Under the pieces are notes generated by a model. It searched no databases. It saw only the letters and a program-made list of their open reading frames with translations, and was not told the origin of the DNA. A program made the translations under genes and the position numbers. Below are positions 47,339 to 56,870 of a stretch of DNA of 64,000 nucleotides, piece after piece (within the stretch, counting starts at the first letter, position 1; every line of letters starts with the position of its first letter). Origin of the DNA: AE-B3B sp964543295 (GTDB lineage Bacteria > Aerophobota > Aerophobia > Aerophobales > AE-B3A); contig CAZIXA010000004.1 of assembly GCA_964543295.1 (NCBI GenBank), forward strand, positions 1 to 64,000, given 5' to 3'.

Positions 47339-48730
47339 TTGCACGAGAAATGCGGCATTTTTGGGATCTATAACCATCGCCAGGCGGCCAGGCTGACTTA
47401 CCTTGGACTCTACGCTCTTCAACACCGTGGGCAGGAGAGTGCCGGAATAGTCTCTTCAGATGGATTTAATGTAGCTACTCATCGGGGAATGGGCCTGGTA
47501 GACAAAGTTTTTAATGATGAGGTATTAAGATCTCTTCCCGGTCATCTGGCTATCGGGCATAATCGTTATTCAACCATGGGCTCAGCTAGCTTGGCCAATA
47601 CGCAGCCCTTGCTGGTGAGTTTTTTTGGAAAGGGAATTGCGCTTTCTCACAACGGAAATCTTATCAATGCGCAAGAGCTAAGAGAAGAACTGGAATCAGG
47701 GGGATCGATTTTTCAGTCTACTATGGACACCGAGATCATCGTGCATTTACTCACCAAGTTTTCCAAATCTCTAGGGAAAAGGCAGGCTCTTTTGGAAGCC
47801 TTAAGGCGAGTAAAAGGTGCTTATTCCTTGCTTGTTCTTTCTGGTCATGAACTTATTGGAGCCCGAGATCCCCAGGGATTTCGCCCTCTTGTTTTGGGCA
47901 GGTTGGGGAAGAGTTTTCTTCTGGCTTCAGAGACCTGTGCCTTTGACCTTCTGGGAGCGAAATACCTAAGAGAGATAGAGCCTGGAGAGATATTGGTGAT
48001 AGGGGAAGAGGGGTTAAAATCTTTGTCTCTGGGGCCAAAGGAAAGGATTGCCCAGTGTATCTTTGAGCACATCTACTTTGCCCGTCCTGATAGTCTTGTC
48101 TTTGGAGAGAGCGTTCATAAGGTAAGGGAGAGGTTAGGAAGGCGTCTGGCTCAGGAGAAACCATCCCGGGCAGATCTGGTGATTCCTGTTCCAGATTCAG
48201 GAGTCTCGGCCTCTTTGGGCTATGCTCGAGAGAGCAGTATTCCCTATGGTATGGGGTTAACCAGAAACCACTATATAGGAAGAACCTTCATCCAGCCCAT
48301 CCAGTTCGTTCGGGACATCGAGGTGAAGATAAAGTTAAATCCTATACGCGACGTTCTCCAGGGGAAAAAAATTGTTCTGGTAGATGATTCTATCGTCAGA
48401 GGCACCACTTCCAGGAAGATAATTCGTCTCTTAAGAAAAGGAGGAGCAAAAGAGGTTCATTTCCGCATCTCCTCTCCCCCAATCAAATTTCCCTGCTTTT
48501 TTGGAATTGATACGCCGGTTCAAAGAGAGCTCATCGCTTCCTCTCACAGTGTAGAGGAGATAAGGCAAAAGCTGGAGGCAGATACTCTTGGGTACCTGAG
48601 TTTAGAGGGACTTCTCAGCTGCGTCAAGAATCCCAAGAATTATTGTACTGCTTGCTTTAGCGGTAATTATCCCCTCAAGGTTCGTCCCCGCACTAAGTAT
48701 ATATTTGAGACCAAAAGAGTGGGTGCGTAG
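47339..48730 (+). CDS. purF: Amidophosphoribosyltransferase
   Basis: A 463-residue protein making 5-phosphoribosylamine, the first step of purine synthesis. The start is TTG after AAAGGAGG. MHEKCGIFGIYNH: C5 is the N-terminal nucleophile after a short propeptide is removed. The glutaminase part has LQHRGQESAGI and HNRYSTMGS; the PRTase part has VLVDDSIVRGTT, the PRPP loop. Cysteines near the C-terminus (C...C-x2-C) fit the iron-sulphur type of PurF. It is monocistronic with a terminator following. Confidence 0.95.
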   Translation: MHEKCGIFGIYNHRQAARLTYLGLYALQHRGQESAGIVSSDGFNVATHRGMGLVDKVFNDEVLRSLPGHLAIGHNRYSTMGSASLANTQPLLVSFFGKGIALSHNGNLINAQELREELESGGSIFQSTMDTEIIVHLLTKFSKSLGKRQALLEALRRVKGAYSLLVLSGHELIGARDPQGFRPLVLGRLGKSFLLASETCAFDLLGAKYLREIEPGEILVIGEEGLKSLSLGPKERIAQCIFEHIYFARPDSLVFGESVHKVRERLGRRLAQEKPSRADLVIPVPDSGVSASLGYARESSIPYGMGLTRNHYIGRTFIQPIQFVRDIEVKIKLNPIRDVLQGKKIVLVDDSIVRGTTSRKIIRLLRKGGAKEVHFRISSPPIKFPCFFGIDTPVQRELIASSHSVEEIRQKLEADTLGYLSLEGLLSCVKNPKNYCTACFSGNYPLKVRPRTKYIFETKRVGA

Positions 48731-48828
48731 AATAATAAAATGACTGAGCAGTCAGTAACTTACCGTCAAGTACGGATACTTGCAAGCATGATATATGAAA
48801 TGACTGGCATCTTATCATACTAGATTTA

Positions 48829-48857
48829 CCCCGTTAGATGCTCCCTATCTAACGGGG
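48829..48857. terminator. Bidirectional terminator between purF and the RRM gene
   Basis: An 11-base perfect stem (ccccgttagat/atctaacgggg) with a seven-base loop, followed by ttta on one side and preceded by agattta on the other. It serves two convergent genes. Confidence 0.75.
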
Positions 48858-48891
48858 TTTACCACTAAATTCGGATTATCTCTCAGTTATT

Positions 48892-49158
48892 CTAATATCT
48901 TCGATAATCTCTTCTTTCTCTACTTCTAGGTGGGCGAGCTTCGTCAACTTTCAAGTTACGTCCTTTGAAATCGGAACCGTTCAATGCTTCTTTTGCTTTT
49001 TCAGCTTCTGATGAGTTAGACATTTCAACAAATCCAAAACCTCTACCTTCAATTATGTTAACCTGTCTAACTTCACCATAATTGGAAAACAACTCTTCCA
49101 ACTGCTCCTTAGTTACAGAAAAACTAAGATTTCCTACGTAAAGTTTGCTACCTTGCAT
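48892..49158 (-). CDS. RRM-type RNA-binding protein
   Basis: An 88-residue protein: a single RRM with RNP2 KLYVGNLSF and RNP1 GRGFGFVEM, and an arginine-rich tail. ATG 49158 is chosen because AAGGAGGT lies just upstream; the longer frame is leader. It is like the cold-inducible Rbp proteins of bacteria. Likely an RNA chaperone. Confidence 0.9.
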   Translation of the reverse strand: MQGSKLYVGNLSFSVTKEQLEELFSNYGEVRQVNIIEGRGFGFVEMSNSSEAEKAKEALNGSDFKGRNLKVDEARPPRSRERRDYRRY

Positions 49159-49392
49159 TCTGACCTCCTTTTGGTCTTTGTTTCTCTCTGTCAAATAATG
49201 TTTCTTTTGGAGGTAGAAGCAAGATAACGATTCTAACCTCTCTAACGGCAACATTATTAAACACAAGAGAACCCTCATTAAAAACTTGTTTCAGAAGATT
49301 TGATTGAGTATTCTTATCACCTCCTTCAGTATTTACCAGTCATTTCAGATAACGGTCACCTGGTCCTGGCAAAGTGGGAAAATTTCACTAAG

Positions 49393-50034
49393 CTACCCTA
49401 AAAGGCCCCAGGGCATTCCGGTAAGAAGCATGCTTAACCTGAGAACCAGCATGAAGATAAAGTTCAAAACCCCGCTTATGAGCAAGATAATGAGGATGAT
49501 GAAGCCAAAGGGTTCAATTCTGCTCAATCGGTAACTATACTCCTCGGGGAGAAGCCCGGTCAAAATTCGGGAGCCATCCAAAGGAGGGATGGGAATTAAA
49601 TTGAAGATGACCAGCAAGAGATTGATGGTGACTCCGTAAAAAAGAATGATGGCGGCTAGAGATGCGGGAATGGCCAAAAGGCGAAAAAGAAGAGCCAAAA
49701 CAAGAGCGATGCCGATATTGGTGGCCGGACCTGCCAGTCCAATCCACATCATATCTCGCTTGGGATCATTTAGATTATAAGGATTTATGGGAACCGGTTT
49801 GGCCCAGCCAAATATGAACCCCGGAGCTCCAAAAATGCTCATCAGGATCATAATGCCTGGCAGAAGGATGGAACCAATAGGGTCCAAATGAGGGATGGGA
49901 TTGAGGGTAATCCTTCCTGCCTGTCTTGCCGTGGGGTCACCATGATACTCAGCCGCTAGCCCATGGGCACATTCATGCAGGATTATCGAGAAAAGCAAAA
50001 TTATCAGTGAAGAAAATAACAGCAGCACTCTCAT
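49393..50034 (-). CDS. M50 (site-2 protease-like) membrane zinc metallopeptidase
   Basis: A 214-residue polytopic protein. HExxH is in IILHECAHGLAAEYHGD near residue 20, within the first span, and NLIPIPPLDGSRI carries the third-ligand aspartate, as in short S2P/FtsH-like rhomboid-independent peptidases. No PDZ domain. The start overlaps the stop of the CCA gene (50031) by four bases. Likely a regulated intramembrane protease with unknown substrate. Confidence 0.85.
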   Translation of the reverse strand: MRVLLLFSSLIILLFSIILHECAHGLAAEYHGDPTARQAGRITLNPIPHLDPIGSILLPGIMILMSIFGAPGFIFGWAKPVPINPYNLNDPKRDMMWIGLAGPATNIGIALVLALLFRLLAIPASLAAIILFYGVTINLLLVIFNLIPIPPLDGSRILTGLLPEEYSYRLSRIEPFGFIILIILLISGVLNFIFMLVLRLSMLLTGMPWGLLG

Positions 50035-52634
50035 TTTTTCTCCTTAAGGGGAAAATTATCCCCTACATACTTTATTTCCTCTTCCTTCGTCCTTATCCTT
50101 CCGTCCAAGCGAGCTTTTTTTAGTTCCTCCAGAATCTGACTGAACCTTGGGGAGGGTGAGTAGCCAAGACGTTTAAGGTCATTTCCGTCTATCTCAACTT
50201 TCACCTGCTTCAATTTTGTTAGATAATGGAATATCCGGCGTTCCAGCATTTTATCTCTCGTTTTAGCTATAGCAAATAATAGAACCTCCTGAGAAAAGGG
50301 CTCAAGCAAATGGTAAATAAGACTCGGAGCAAGTGATCCGGAAATACTTAGCTCCTTAACTATCTTTTCTGCCTCAAGTCTACCGCTGATAAGGGAATTC
50401 CTTTCTTCTTTACTAAAGCGGTATCTTTGACAGAATTCTTCTACCTCAACCTGACTCATATCATCTAATAACAATAACAGACGAATCAGCCACCTCTTGA
50501 CTTTTCTGGAGAAAAGAATCTGGAAACGGGCAAAGATATCCACTAGATAGTCTAGTTTTTTTTCTTTTTCCAGGGTAAGCTGGAGCTTAGGATGAACAGC
50601 CTCAAGAACACCCACTTGTTGCATGCGATGAATGACTTTACCCGGTTTGTCTTCCTCTAGAATTTGAATCAATTCTTCCCGAATCCTTTCTCCACTCAAT
50701 CGGCTCAGAGCTTTACTTCTAAGGGCTTCTCCCATTAGCCTGGCCGTACGCTCCTCCAAGGTAAAGGCGTATCTCTGCTCGAATCTTACTGCACGAAAGA
50801 CTCTGGTTGGATCTTCGGTAAAGCTATCTTCATGTAAAACTCTCACCTTCTTTTGCTCAAGGTCAATCTGTCCGCCAAAGAAATCTATCAAATTTCCAAA
50901 TCTTTCAGGGGCAAGATCGATGGCCATAGTATTTACGACGAAATCCCGACGAGAAAGGTCCTCCTGCAGAGAAGCTGGTTCAATCTCAGGCAGAGCAGCC
51001 GGCTGCGGATAAAACTCCTTGCGGGCAGTGGCAACATCCAGTTTAAAAGCGTCGGGAAGAGTAAGAACGGCTGTTCTGAATTCGGTGTGCTTTTTTACTT
51101 CTCCACCCAATGCCCTGGCAAATTGAGCGGCAAACTCGATCCCATCTCCCTCAATGACCAAATCTATATCTAGATTCCCTATCCCCAACAAGAGATCGCG
51201 CACGAATCCGCCCACTATGAAGGCTCTGTATCCTAGCTCGGCAGCTATCTGGCCAGCTTGTCTGAGAATTCGATGAACTCTCTTGGGAACCCTTGTCTCG
51301 AGCAAATTTTTAAGGTTCTCCCTGTTTTTGCTTACCCTCAGGTTCTTTTTTCTCTCATGAAAAGCCTCTAAGAGGTCGGAACCGGTAATAATCCCCACGA
51401 GCTTTCCCCCTTCCATGACCAAAAGTCTTCGGGTTTCTTCCTCTATCATAACTTGTTGAGCTTTCTTAATTGAGACAGAGGGAGAGATAACCGTAACTTT
51501 AGGGGAAAGGTGACTTTTTAAGGGAACTTTTTCCGAATTATGAGCCATAAGATGGTCTATTTTTTCGCGCGAAATTATTCCTACCACCTTTCCGTCATCC
51601 ATCACCGGAAGGTCCTCCACCTCGTACTCACTTAGTATCTTTTTTGCCTCCTTAAGTAAAGTCACAGGTGAGGCTGTCCTGACGGGAGAACTCATTACCT
51701 CACTTACAGTGACTCGTGGTTCTATTTTATCTTCGAGAACTTGATAGAGCTTGTGCTCTAGCTTCCTGAGGTCGCCTTCTTTAATCAAGGCTGAGGCAGC
51801 GAAGTTATGTCCACCTCCCCCGAAAACGGAAAGTATCTCACTTACGTTGACCGAGGGGGTTCTGCTCCTACCGAGGAGGTAAGTTCGATCTTTGGACTTT
51901 ATGAGAGTAAAAACCACCTCCAGGTTTCTCAAATCGATGAGCTTATGTAGAGGAAGGGAAAGTCCTCCTACAAATTCGTCAATTTCAGTAACTATTACCA
52001 CCACCTCAACTCCATTAATTAGCCTCATTTTAGCCTTTTTCAAGAAATCATTGAGAAGCAAGTTCTGCTTTTCCGTGAGCTGTTCATTTAAAAAACTGGA
52101 GATAAGCTCGAGGTTAGCTCCCTGAGAAAGGAGAAATCCTGCTGCCTCAAGGTCCAAAGAGGTGGTTGAGGTAAAACTTAAAGAGCCAGTGTCCTCATAA
52201 ATTCCCAGAGCAAAAAGAGTCGCCTCCGCCGGGGCAATGGAAATACCTTGTTCCTTTATTATATGGACCAAGATACTAGTGGTTGCACCTATTTCTTTGC
52301 ACACGCCCCCATCTCCCTTTATGTCCTGAGGATGAGGAGGATGATGGTCATATAGGTGAATTTCCACTTGCCTTTTTCCGATAAGCTCACGGAAAATCCC
52401 TATACGATTAATCCAGCGGGTGTCTACTAGGATAAGACGATCTACAGTATCAAGGTTAACTTTTTTTACAGCGACATCCTGCAATATCTTTCCATAAACA
52501 CAGATAAATTGACTTACTTCCTTGGCTACTGATCCGGGAAGGCATATCTTGGCCTCAGGATAAAGTTTCCTTGCCGCCACCGTAGCAGCAAGGCCATCAA
52601 AGTCTGTCCCTGTATGAGTGGTAATTATCTGCAT
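50031..52634 (-). CDS. cca: DHH-CBS-CCA nucleotidyltransferase fusion
   Basis: An 867-residue three-part protein. The N-terminus has DHH/DHHA1 phosphoesterase motifs (HTGTDFDGL, DTRWINRIG, YDHHPPHP). Two CBS domains follow (residues 310-430, VEDLPVMDDGKVVGII and a second). The C-terminal part is the polynucleotide adenylyltransferase head (FIVGGFVRDLLLGIGNLDID) with an RNA-binding end. Such fusions occur in Thermotoga-like and other deep lineages and add CCA to tRNA. The window's tRNAs already encode CCA, so repair is the likely use. Confidence 0.9.
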   Translation of the reverse strand: MQIITTHTGTDFDGLAATVAARKLYPEAKICLPGSVAKEVSQFICVYGKILQDVAVKKVNLDTVDRLILVDTRWINRIGIFRELIGKRQVEIHLYDHHPPHPQDIKGDGGVCKEIGATTSILVHIIKEQGISIAPAEATLFALGIYEDTGSLSFTSTTSLDLEAAGFLLSQGANLELISSFLNEQLTEKQNLLLNDFLKKAKMRLINGVEVVVIVTEIDEFVGGLSLPLHKLIDLRNLEVVFTLIKSKDRTYLLGRSRTPSVNVSEILSVFGGGGHNFAASALIKEGDLRKLEHKLYQVLEDKIEPRVTVSEVMSSPVRTASPVTLLKEAKKILSEYEVEDLPVMDDGKVVGIISREKIDHLMAHNSEKVPLKSHLSPKVTVISPSVSIKKAQQVMIEEETRRLLVMEGGKLVGIITGSDLLEAFHERKKNLRVSKNRENLKNLLETRVPKRVHRILRQAGQIAAELGYRAFIVGGFVRDLLLGIGNLDIDLVIEGDGIEFAAQFARALGGEVKKHTEFRTAVLTLPDAFKLDVATARKEFYPQPAALPEIEPASLQEDLSRRDFVVNTMAIDLAPERFGNLIDFFGGQIDLEQKKVRVLHEDSFTEDPTRVFRAVRFEQRYAFTLEERTARLMGEALRSKALSRLSGERIREELIQILEEDKPGKVIHRMQQVGVLEAVHPKLQLTLEKEKKLDYLVDIFARFQILFSRKVKRWLIRLLLLLDDMSQVEVEEFCQRYRFSKEERNSLISGRLEAEKIVKELSISGSLAPSLIYHLLEPFSQEVLLFAIAKTRDKMLERRIFHYLTKLKQVKVEIDGNDLKRLGYSPSPRFSQILEELKKARLDGRIRTKEEEIKYVGDNFPLKEKK

Positions 52635-52690
52635 TTTTGGTATCCGACTGGAATTAAAATATCAGATTGAGCCTGGCTGTCAAGGAAGGC

Positions 52691-53560
52691 TCAAGCTCGG
52701 GGGTGGTATTTTTTATAGACCTTTTTCAGGCGTTCCTGGGTTATGTGAGTGTAGATCTGAGTGGTAGAAATGTTGGTATGTCCTAGAAGTTCCTGTACGA
52801 AACGAAGATCGGCATCCCGGGAGAGAAGATGAGTGGCAAAAGAATGGCGAAGAGTATGAGGCGAGATCTTTTTAGTTATACCAGCTTTTTGACTGTACTT
52901 CTTGATAATCTTCCAGCAGGCCTGTCGTGAAAGGCGCTTTCCATAACGGTTACAAAACAGGGGTAGCAGGTTGGTGGTTTCTATCCTTCTTCTTCTCAAA
53001 TAGAGCCTCACCCATCGGCAAGCTTCTCTTCCCAGAGGAACAATGCGTTCCTTGGAGCCTTTACCCAGGACTTTTACCCATCCTCCTTTAAGATTTAAAT
53101 CGGTGAGGTTAAGATTAATTAACTCCGATATACGAAGGCCAGCTCCATATATAACCTCCAAGATGGCCCTATCCCTGGATCCATATTGTTCATTAACAGA
53201 TGGAGCCTCCAAAAGGGCCTCGACTTCTTTCTCGGAAAGGAAAGAAGGAATCTTTCTTCCCAGCCGAGGAGAGCTAATTCCCTCTACTGGATTATGATCA
53301 ATCTTTCCCTCTGTGTAAAGGAACTTATAAAACATCCTCACTACGGACAGCTTTCGATTTAGAGTGGAAGACTTATTCCCTTTTTCTCTTAAAGTGGCCA
53401 GGTAATTTCCGATCAGGGCTGAGTCTACCTGGAGAAATTCTTTTTTTAACCAGTCTCTGAACTGACAAAGATCTCTTCTATAAGCCTGTAAAGTATTAGG
53501 GGAAAGACCCCTTTCTATGGTCAAATAGTCAATAAAGGACTCAATTGAATTACGAGACAA
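52691..53560 (-). CDS. xerD: Tyrosine recombinase, XerC/XerD type
   Basis: A 289-residue protein. GAGLRISELINL carries the catalytic Arg, SPHTLRHSFATHLL the H-x-x-R pair, LGHTNISTTQIYTH the tyrosine. The length and N-terminal SAM-like domain (ERGLSPNTLQAYRRDL) are of the chromosomal dimer resolvase. The position among housekeeping genes also supports that, and it overlaps korC by 11 bases. Confidence 0.9.
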   Translation of the reverse strand: MSRNSIESFIDYLTIERGLSPNTLQAYRRDLCQFRDWLKKEFLQVDSALIGNYLATLREKGNKSSTLNRKLSVVRMFYKFLYTEGKIDHNPVEGISSPRLGRKIPSFLSEKEVEALLEAPSVNEQYGSRDRAILEVIYGAGLRISELINLNLTDLNLKGGWVKVLGKGSKERIVPLGREACRWVRLYLRRRRIETTNLLPLFCNRYGKRLSRQACWKIIKKYSQKAGITKKISPHTLRHSFATHLLSRDADLRFVQELLGHTNISTTQIYTHITQERLKKVYKKYHPRA

Positions 53561-54086
53561 ACTGCTCGCCTTCTCTTAAAGCCTTCTCATTCAAGGAGAG
53601 AAGATCTAACTTATCGGCTGAAATCACTTGTTTAAAGGAGTCAATTAGACTTTTTACCTCAACCACCCCTGTTTTTTTGACCCAGGCCCCCAGAGCAACC
53701 ATGTTAGCAATGCGAGAGCTACCTATTCTCTCGGCTATTTCGTTGGCCGGAATCTTGATTATTTCTACATCCTCACGAAAAAGCTCCTCCTTAACGAGAG
53801 AACTATTGATGAGAGCCCTTCCTTTTGCTTTAATGCGAGGAAGAAACTTAAGATAGGAAGGATGACTCATCATAAGTGCATTTTGAGGATTAGCCACCAG
53901 CGGGGAAGCGATAGGCGAATCTGAAACTATCACTGTACAATTGGCTGTTCCTCCCCGCATCTCTGCTCCATAGGAGGGAAAGTAGACCACTTCCTTACCC
54001 TCCTTTAATCCGGCATAGGCGAGGAGTTTTCCGGCAAAGATTATTCCCTGCCCTCCGAATCCAGCTATTATGAGTTCTTCATACAT
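53550..54086 (-). CDS. korC: 2-oxoacid:ferredoxin oxidoreductase gamma subunit
   Basis: A 178-residue protein. IAGFGGQGIIFAGKLLAYAG and PSYGAEMRGGTANCTVIVSD are family motifs of the gamma (KorC/PorC) subunit. The alpha, beta and ferredoxin-like subunits are not in this window, so they are encoded elsewhere or this is a stand-alone piece. Anaerobic metabolism is suggested. It overlaps the recombinase gene by 11 bases. Confidence 0.85.
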   Translation of the reverse strand: MYEELIIAGFGGQGIIFAGKLLAYAGLKEGKEVVYFPSYGAEMRGGTANCTVIVSDSPIASPLVANPQNALMMSHPSYLKFLPRIKAKGRALINSSLVKEELFREDVEIIKIPANEIAERIGSSRIANMVALGAWVKKTGVVEVKSLIDSFKQVISADKLDLLSLNEKALREGEQFVS

Positions 54087-54087
54087 T

Positions 54088-55503
54088 TTAAATTGCCTCC
54101 CGAGCCATCTTCACTCCTTCTTCTATGATTCTATCTAATTGGCTTTGGTTAGAGGTCTCAGCATAAACCCTCACTTTGGGTTCGGTCCCCGAGGGTCGAA
54201 TAAGAAGCCAGCTGTCATCTTCCATGAAGAATTTGACCCCATCGATGGTTTTAATCTGTCTGATGGGTATTCCACCTAAAGTCGAATAGGGTGGGGAAGA
54301 AAGTTTTTTTATCATCTGCGGTTTATTCACTCCCACCTCAGCAAAATCTATCCTCTTGAAGAAAGAAGCACCAAATCTATCCTCCATTTGTTTCAGAATT
54401 GTGGAAAGGGGTGAGCCTATTCTGGTAATCATCTCAACAAAGAGAAGACCCGAAAGAATGCCGTCTCGCTCCATGAGATAACCCCGAAAGCCGTATCCTC
54501 CACTTTCCTCACCCCCAAAAAGAATATCCTTTTCCTGCATCTTATCACAGACATATTTAAAGCCCACCGGTACCTCATCTAAGGATAAATTAAACTCTCT
54601 GGCTATTCTTTCTGGCTGATAACCCAGGGAGACAGTCTTTACTACCCCCCCTCGGAGATTTTTTTCCTCTACCAGGTACAAAAGAAGAAGGGAGAAAACC
54701 TGGTGAGGGGTAAGGTATCTTCCCTCATTATCCACTATTCCTAATCTATCTGCATCCCCATCAGTAGCTACTCCTAAATCTGCCCCCTCCTTTATCACCT
54801 TTCTCTTTAGATCCTCCAGGTTCTCCTCAATAGGCTCAGGATTTATTCCACCGAAGCCGGGATTGTATTTGTGATGTATGGTGATCACCTCGCATTTTGA
54901 TGAAGCCAGGATTTTTTCCACAAAGCCATCTCCGGTGCCGTACATAGGATCATGGATGACTTTGAGCTTAGCTTTCTTTGTTAAATCCCCGTCCAGAAAG
55001 GATTCAACCTTCTTAAGATACGGAGACACAAGATCCTCTTTTTTCAGGAGCCCTTTTTCTTCAGCTTCTCTTAGGGAAATCTCTTTTACCTCGTTTCTAT
55101 CAAGGAAGGACTCGATAGCGTTGGTGGTCTCAGGAGGAACCGAGCCCCCAAAGGACCCTCTGATCTTAACCCCGTTAAACTTAGGGGGATTATGAGAGGC
55201 GGTGATCATCACGCCTCCTGCTAAATTTTTATGGGTTATGGCGAAGGAAACGCACTGGGTGGGAATATCTGCTGGAGAAAGCATTACCGAAAGACCATTA
55301 CCGGCGAGAACCTGGGCTACTTCCTCGGCAAATTCCCGGGACAAAAAGCGGGCGTCATACCCTATGGCCAAGCCTTTTTTCCTGTCCGGTCGGGTTTGGC
55401 AGTAATCAGCAATAGCCTGGGCAACTTTAGCTACATTGGCAAAGGTGAAATCATCGGCAATTACTCCCCTCCAGCCATCGGTGCCAAATTTAATCTTTCC
55501 CAT
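54088..55503 (-). CDS. Phosphoglucomutase/phosphomannomutase
   Basis: A 471-residue alpha-D-phosphohexomutase. The catalytic serine loop is TASHNPPKFNG, the metal loop is DGDADRLG, the sugar loop is GGEESGGYGF and the phosphate loop is RPSGTEPKVRV. It would interconvert hexose 1- and 6-phosphates. Two bases separate it from korC downstream. Confidence 0.92.
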   Translation of the reverse strand: MGKIKFGTDGWRGVIADDFTFANVAKVAQAIADYCQTRPDRKKGLAIGYDARFLSREFAEEVAQVLAGNGLSVMLSPADIPTQCVSFAITHKNLAGGVMITASHNPPKFNGVKIRGSFGGSVPPETTNAIESFLDRNEVKEISLREAEEKGLLKKEDLVSPYLKKVESFLDGDLTKKAKLKVIHDPMYGTGDGFVEKILASSKCEVITIHHKYNPGFGGINPEPIEENLEDLKRKVIKEGADLGVATDGDADRLGIVDNEGRYLTPHQVFSLLLLYLVEEKNLRGGVVKTVSLGYQPERIAREFNLSLDEVPVGFKYVCDKMQEKDILFGGEESGGYGFRGYLMERDGILSGLLFVEMITRIGSPLSTILKQMEDRFGASFFKRIDFAEVGVNKPQMIKKLSSPPYSTLGGIPIRQIKTIDGVKFFMEDDSWLLIRPSGTEPKVRVYAETSNQSQLDRIIEEGVKMAREAI

Positions 55504-55715
55504 ATGCTTATCCTCAATTTAGTAGGCATTCAGCCATCAGTGGTCAGTAAATTGCTGATTGCTAAAAGCTGATAGCTGAACACTTTAGTAAAGCTAAGCT
55601 ATCCTACAACAGCCACCAGAAAATGTCAATTCAGAGGCCCCGTAGACCGATTTCTTGACCGTCCCATAGCTAGATGCTATCATAGGAAAGCTATTCCTCA
55701 AAATGGGAGTGTTAG
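55504..55715. repeat. Intergenic region with degenerate AGCTGA-type repeats
   Basis: It includes text such as cagccatcagtggtcag and attgctgattgctaaaagc. Similar text (cagcaatcagcaacctac) lies at about 58858-58900. These look like degenerate short interspersed repeats. The promoter at 55655 is also here. Confidence 0.4.
55655..55683 (+). promoter_or_regulatory. Promoter of the PfkB-kinase gene
   Basis: TTGACC (55655-55660), 17 bases, TATCAT (55678-55683); the start codon is at 55716. Confidence 0.6.
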
Positions 55716-56681
55716 ATGGATGTGGTAGGTCTGGGAGCCTTAAATGTGGATTTGATTTACGAGGTTGATCCCGCCGTTTTGGGATTGGAGGCAGGAAGAG
55801 AAAGAGTTGGCAGTTACCATGAGTTTGAGGATCTTTTGAATTCCTTAAAAAATAAGGCTAAACTGAGGATAAAAAATGGAGGAGGATCGGCAGCTAATAC
55901 CATCTATGCCCTGGCTAAAATGGGATTTTCCTGTGGTTATCTGGGCAAAGTAGGAAAAGATGAGGAAGGGAACTTCTTACTGGAAGGACTGATGAAAGTG
56001 TACGTGGATACTGAAAAGATCAAACGAGAGGGAAGAAGTGGATTATGTGTTGTCCTATTAGGTAAGGGAAAGGATAGAAGTATCATTATCCTGCCAAATG
56101 CTAACGACACCCTTTCTTACTCTGACCTTGACCCCGAGTATGTAAATAAAGCGGAGTTTTTGCATATGAGTTCCTTCCTGGGCGAGCTGCCTTTTGAGGC
56201 ACAAAAAAGAATTGCCGGGAAAACCAGGGCTAAAATAAGCTTTGATCCGGGTGAACCCCATGCCAGTAAGGGAATAGAAGAGCTTAGTCCTATTCTGGAG
56301 CACACCTTTATTCTCTTTCCCACTGGAAAAGAGGTTGAGATCTTAACTCACCAGAACTATAAAGCAGGATGCAAGGAGCTACTCAAGCTAGGAATAGAGA
56401 TTATTGCTTGCAAGCTAGGAGAAAAGGGCTCCTATATTCTCTGTCAGGAAGGAGAGTTAGAGATTTCCCCCAAAAGGGGAAGGATAGTGGATAGCACAGG
56501 AGCTGGCGATGTTTATGCGGCGGGGTTTCTAGCCGGACTTTTTAAAAAACTTTCCTTAGCTGAATGCGCCAGATTAGCCACTCTTGCTGCTTCCCAGAGC
56601 ATAAGGGGATTTGGGAGGAAGACCTATCCGGACCAGAAGATCCTGTCTAGATTCATAAAAAGGGGACGTGATTATTTTTAA
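55716..56681 (+). CDS. PfkB-family carbohydrate kinase
   Basis: A 321-residue protein. NGGGSAANTIYALAKMG and DSTGAGDVYAAGFLAGL are PfkB signatures 1 and 2 (the second holds the catalytic Asp). It probably phosphorylates a sugar or nucleoside; the substrate is not clear from the sequence. It begins the rightward metabolic block. Confidence 0.85.
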   Translation: MDVVGLGALNVDLIYEVDPAVLGLEAGRERVGSYHEFEDLLNSLKNKAKLRIKNGGGSAANTIYALAKMGFSCGYLGKVGKDEEGNFLLEGLMKVYVDTEKIKREGRSGLCVVLLGKGKDRSIIILPNANDTLSYSDLDPEYVNKAEFLHMSSFLGELPFEAQKRIAGKTRAKISFDPGEPHASKGIEELSPILEHTFILFPTGKEVEILTHQNYKAGCKELLKLGIEIIACKLGEKGSYILCQEGELEISPKRGRIVDSTGAGDVYAAGFLAGLFKKLSLAECARLATLAASQSIRGFGRKTYPDQKILSRFIKRGRDYF

Positions 56682-56779
56682 TCTTGGGAATTTATATATT
56701 CGTGACTCATTCTCAGAAGAAATTTTGCCAGCTAAATAGGTAAGATTTCCTAAAAAACGCGAAATTCCTTGCTTGTAAG

Positions 56780-56811
56780 ATTGCCACGTTTGTCTTCGAC
56801 AAACTCGCAAT
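56780..56811. repeat. REP-like interrupted palindrome
   Basis: gattgccacgtttgtc followed by ttcgacaaactcgcaat: an inner perfect stem (gtttgtc/gacaaac) and outer attgc/gcaat arms. This type of GATTGCCAC...CGCAATGAC repeat is widespread between genes in many bacteria. No coding sign. Confidence 0.6.
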
Positions 56812-56870
56812 GACGGAAAAGAGGTAACTTCCGGTGATAATCCTGGCAATTTTGCGGCTAATAAAGGTGT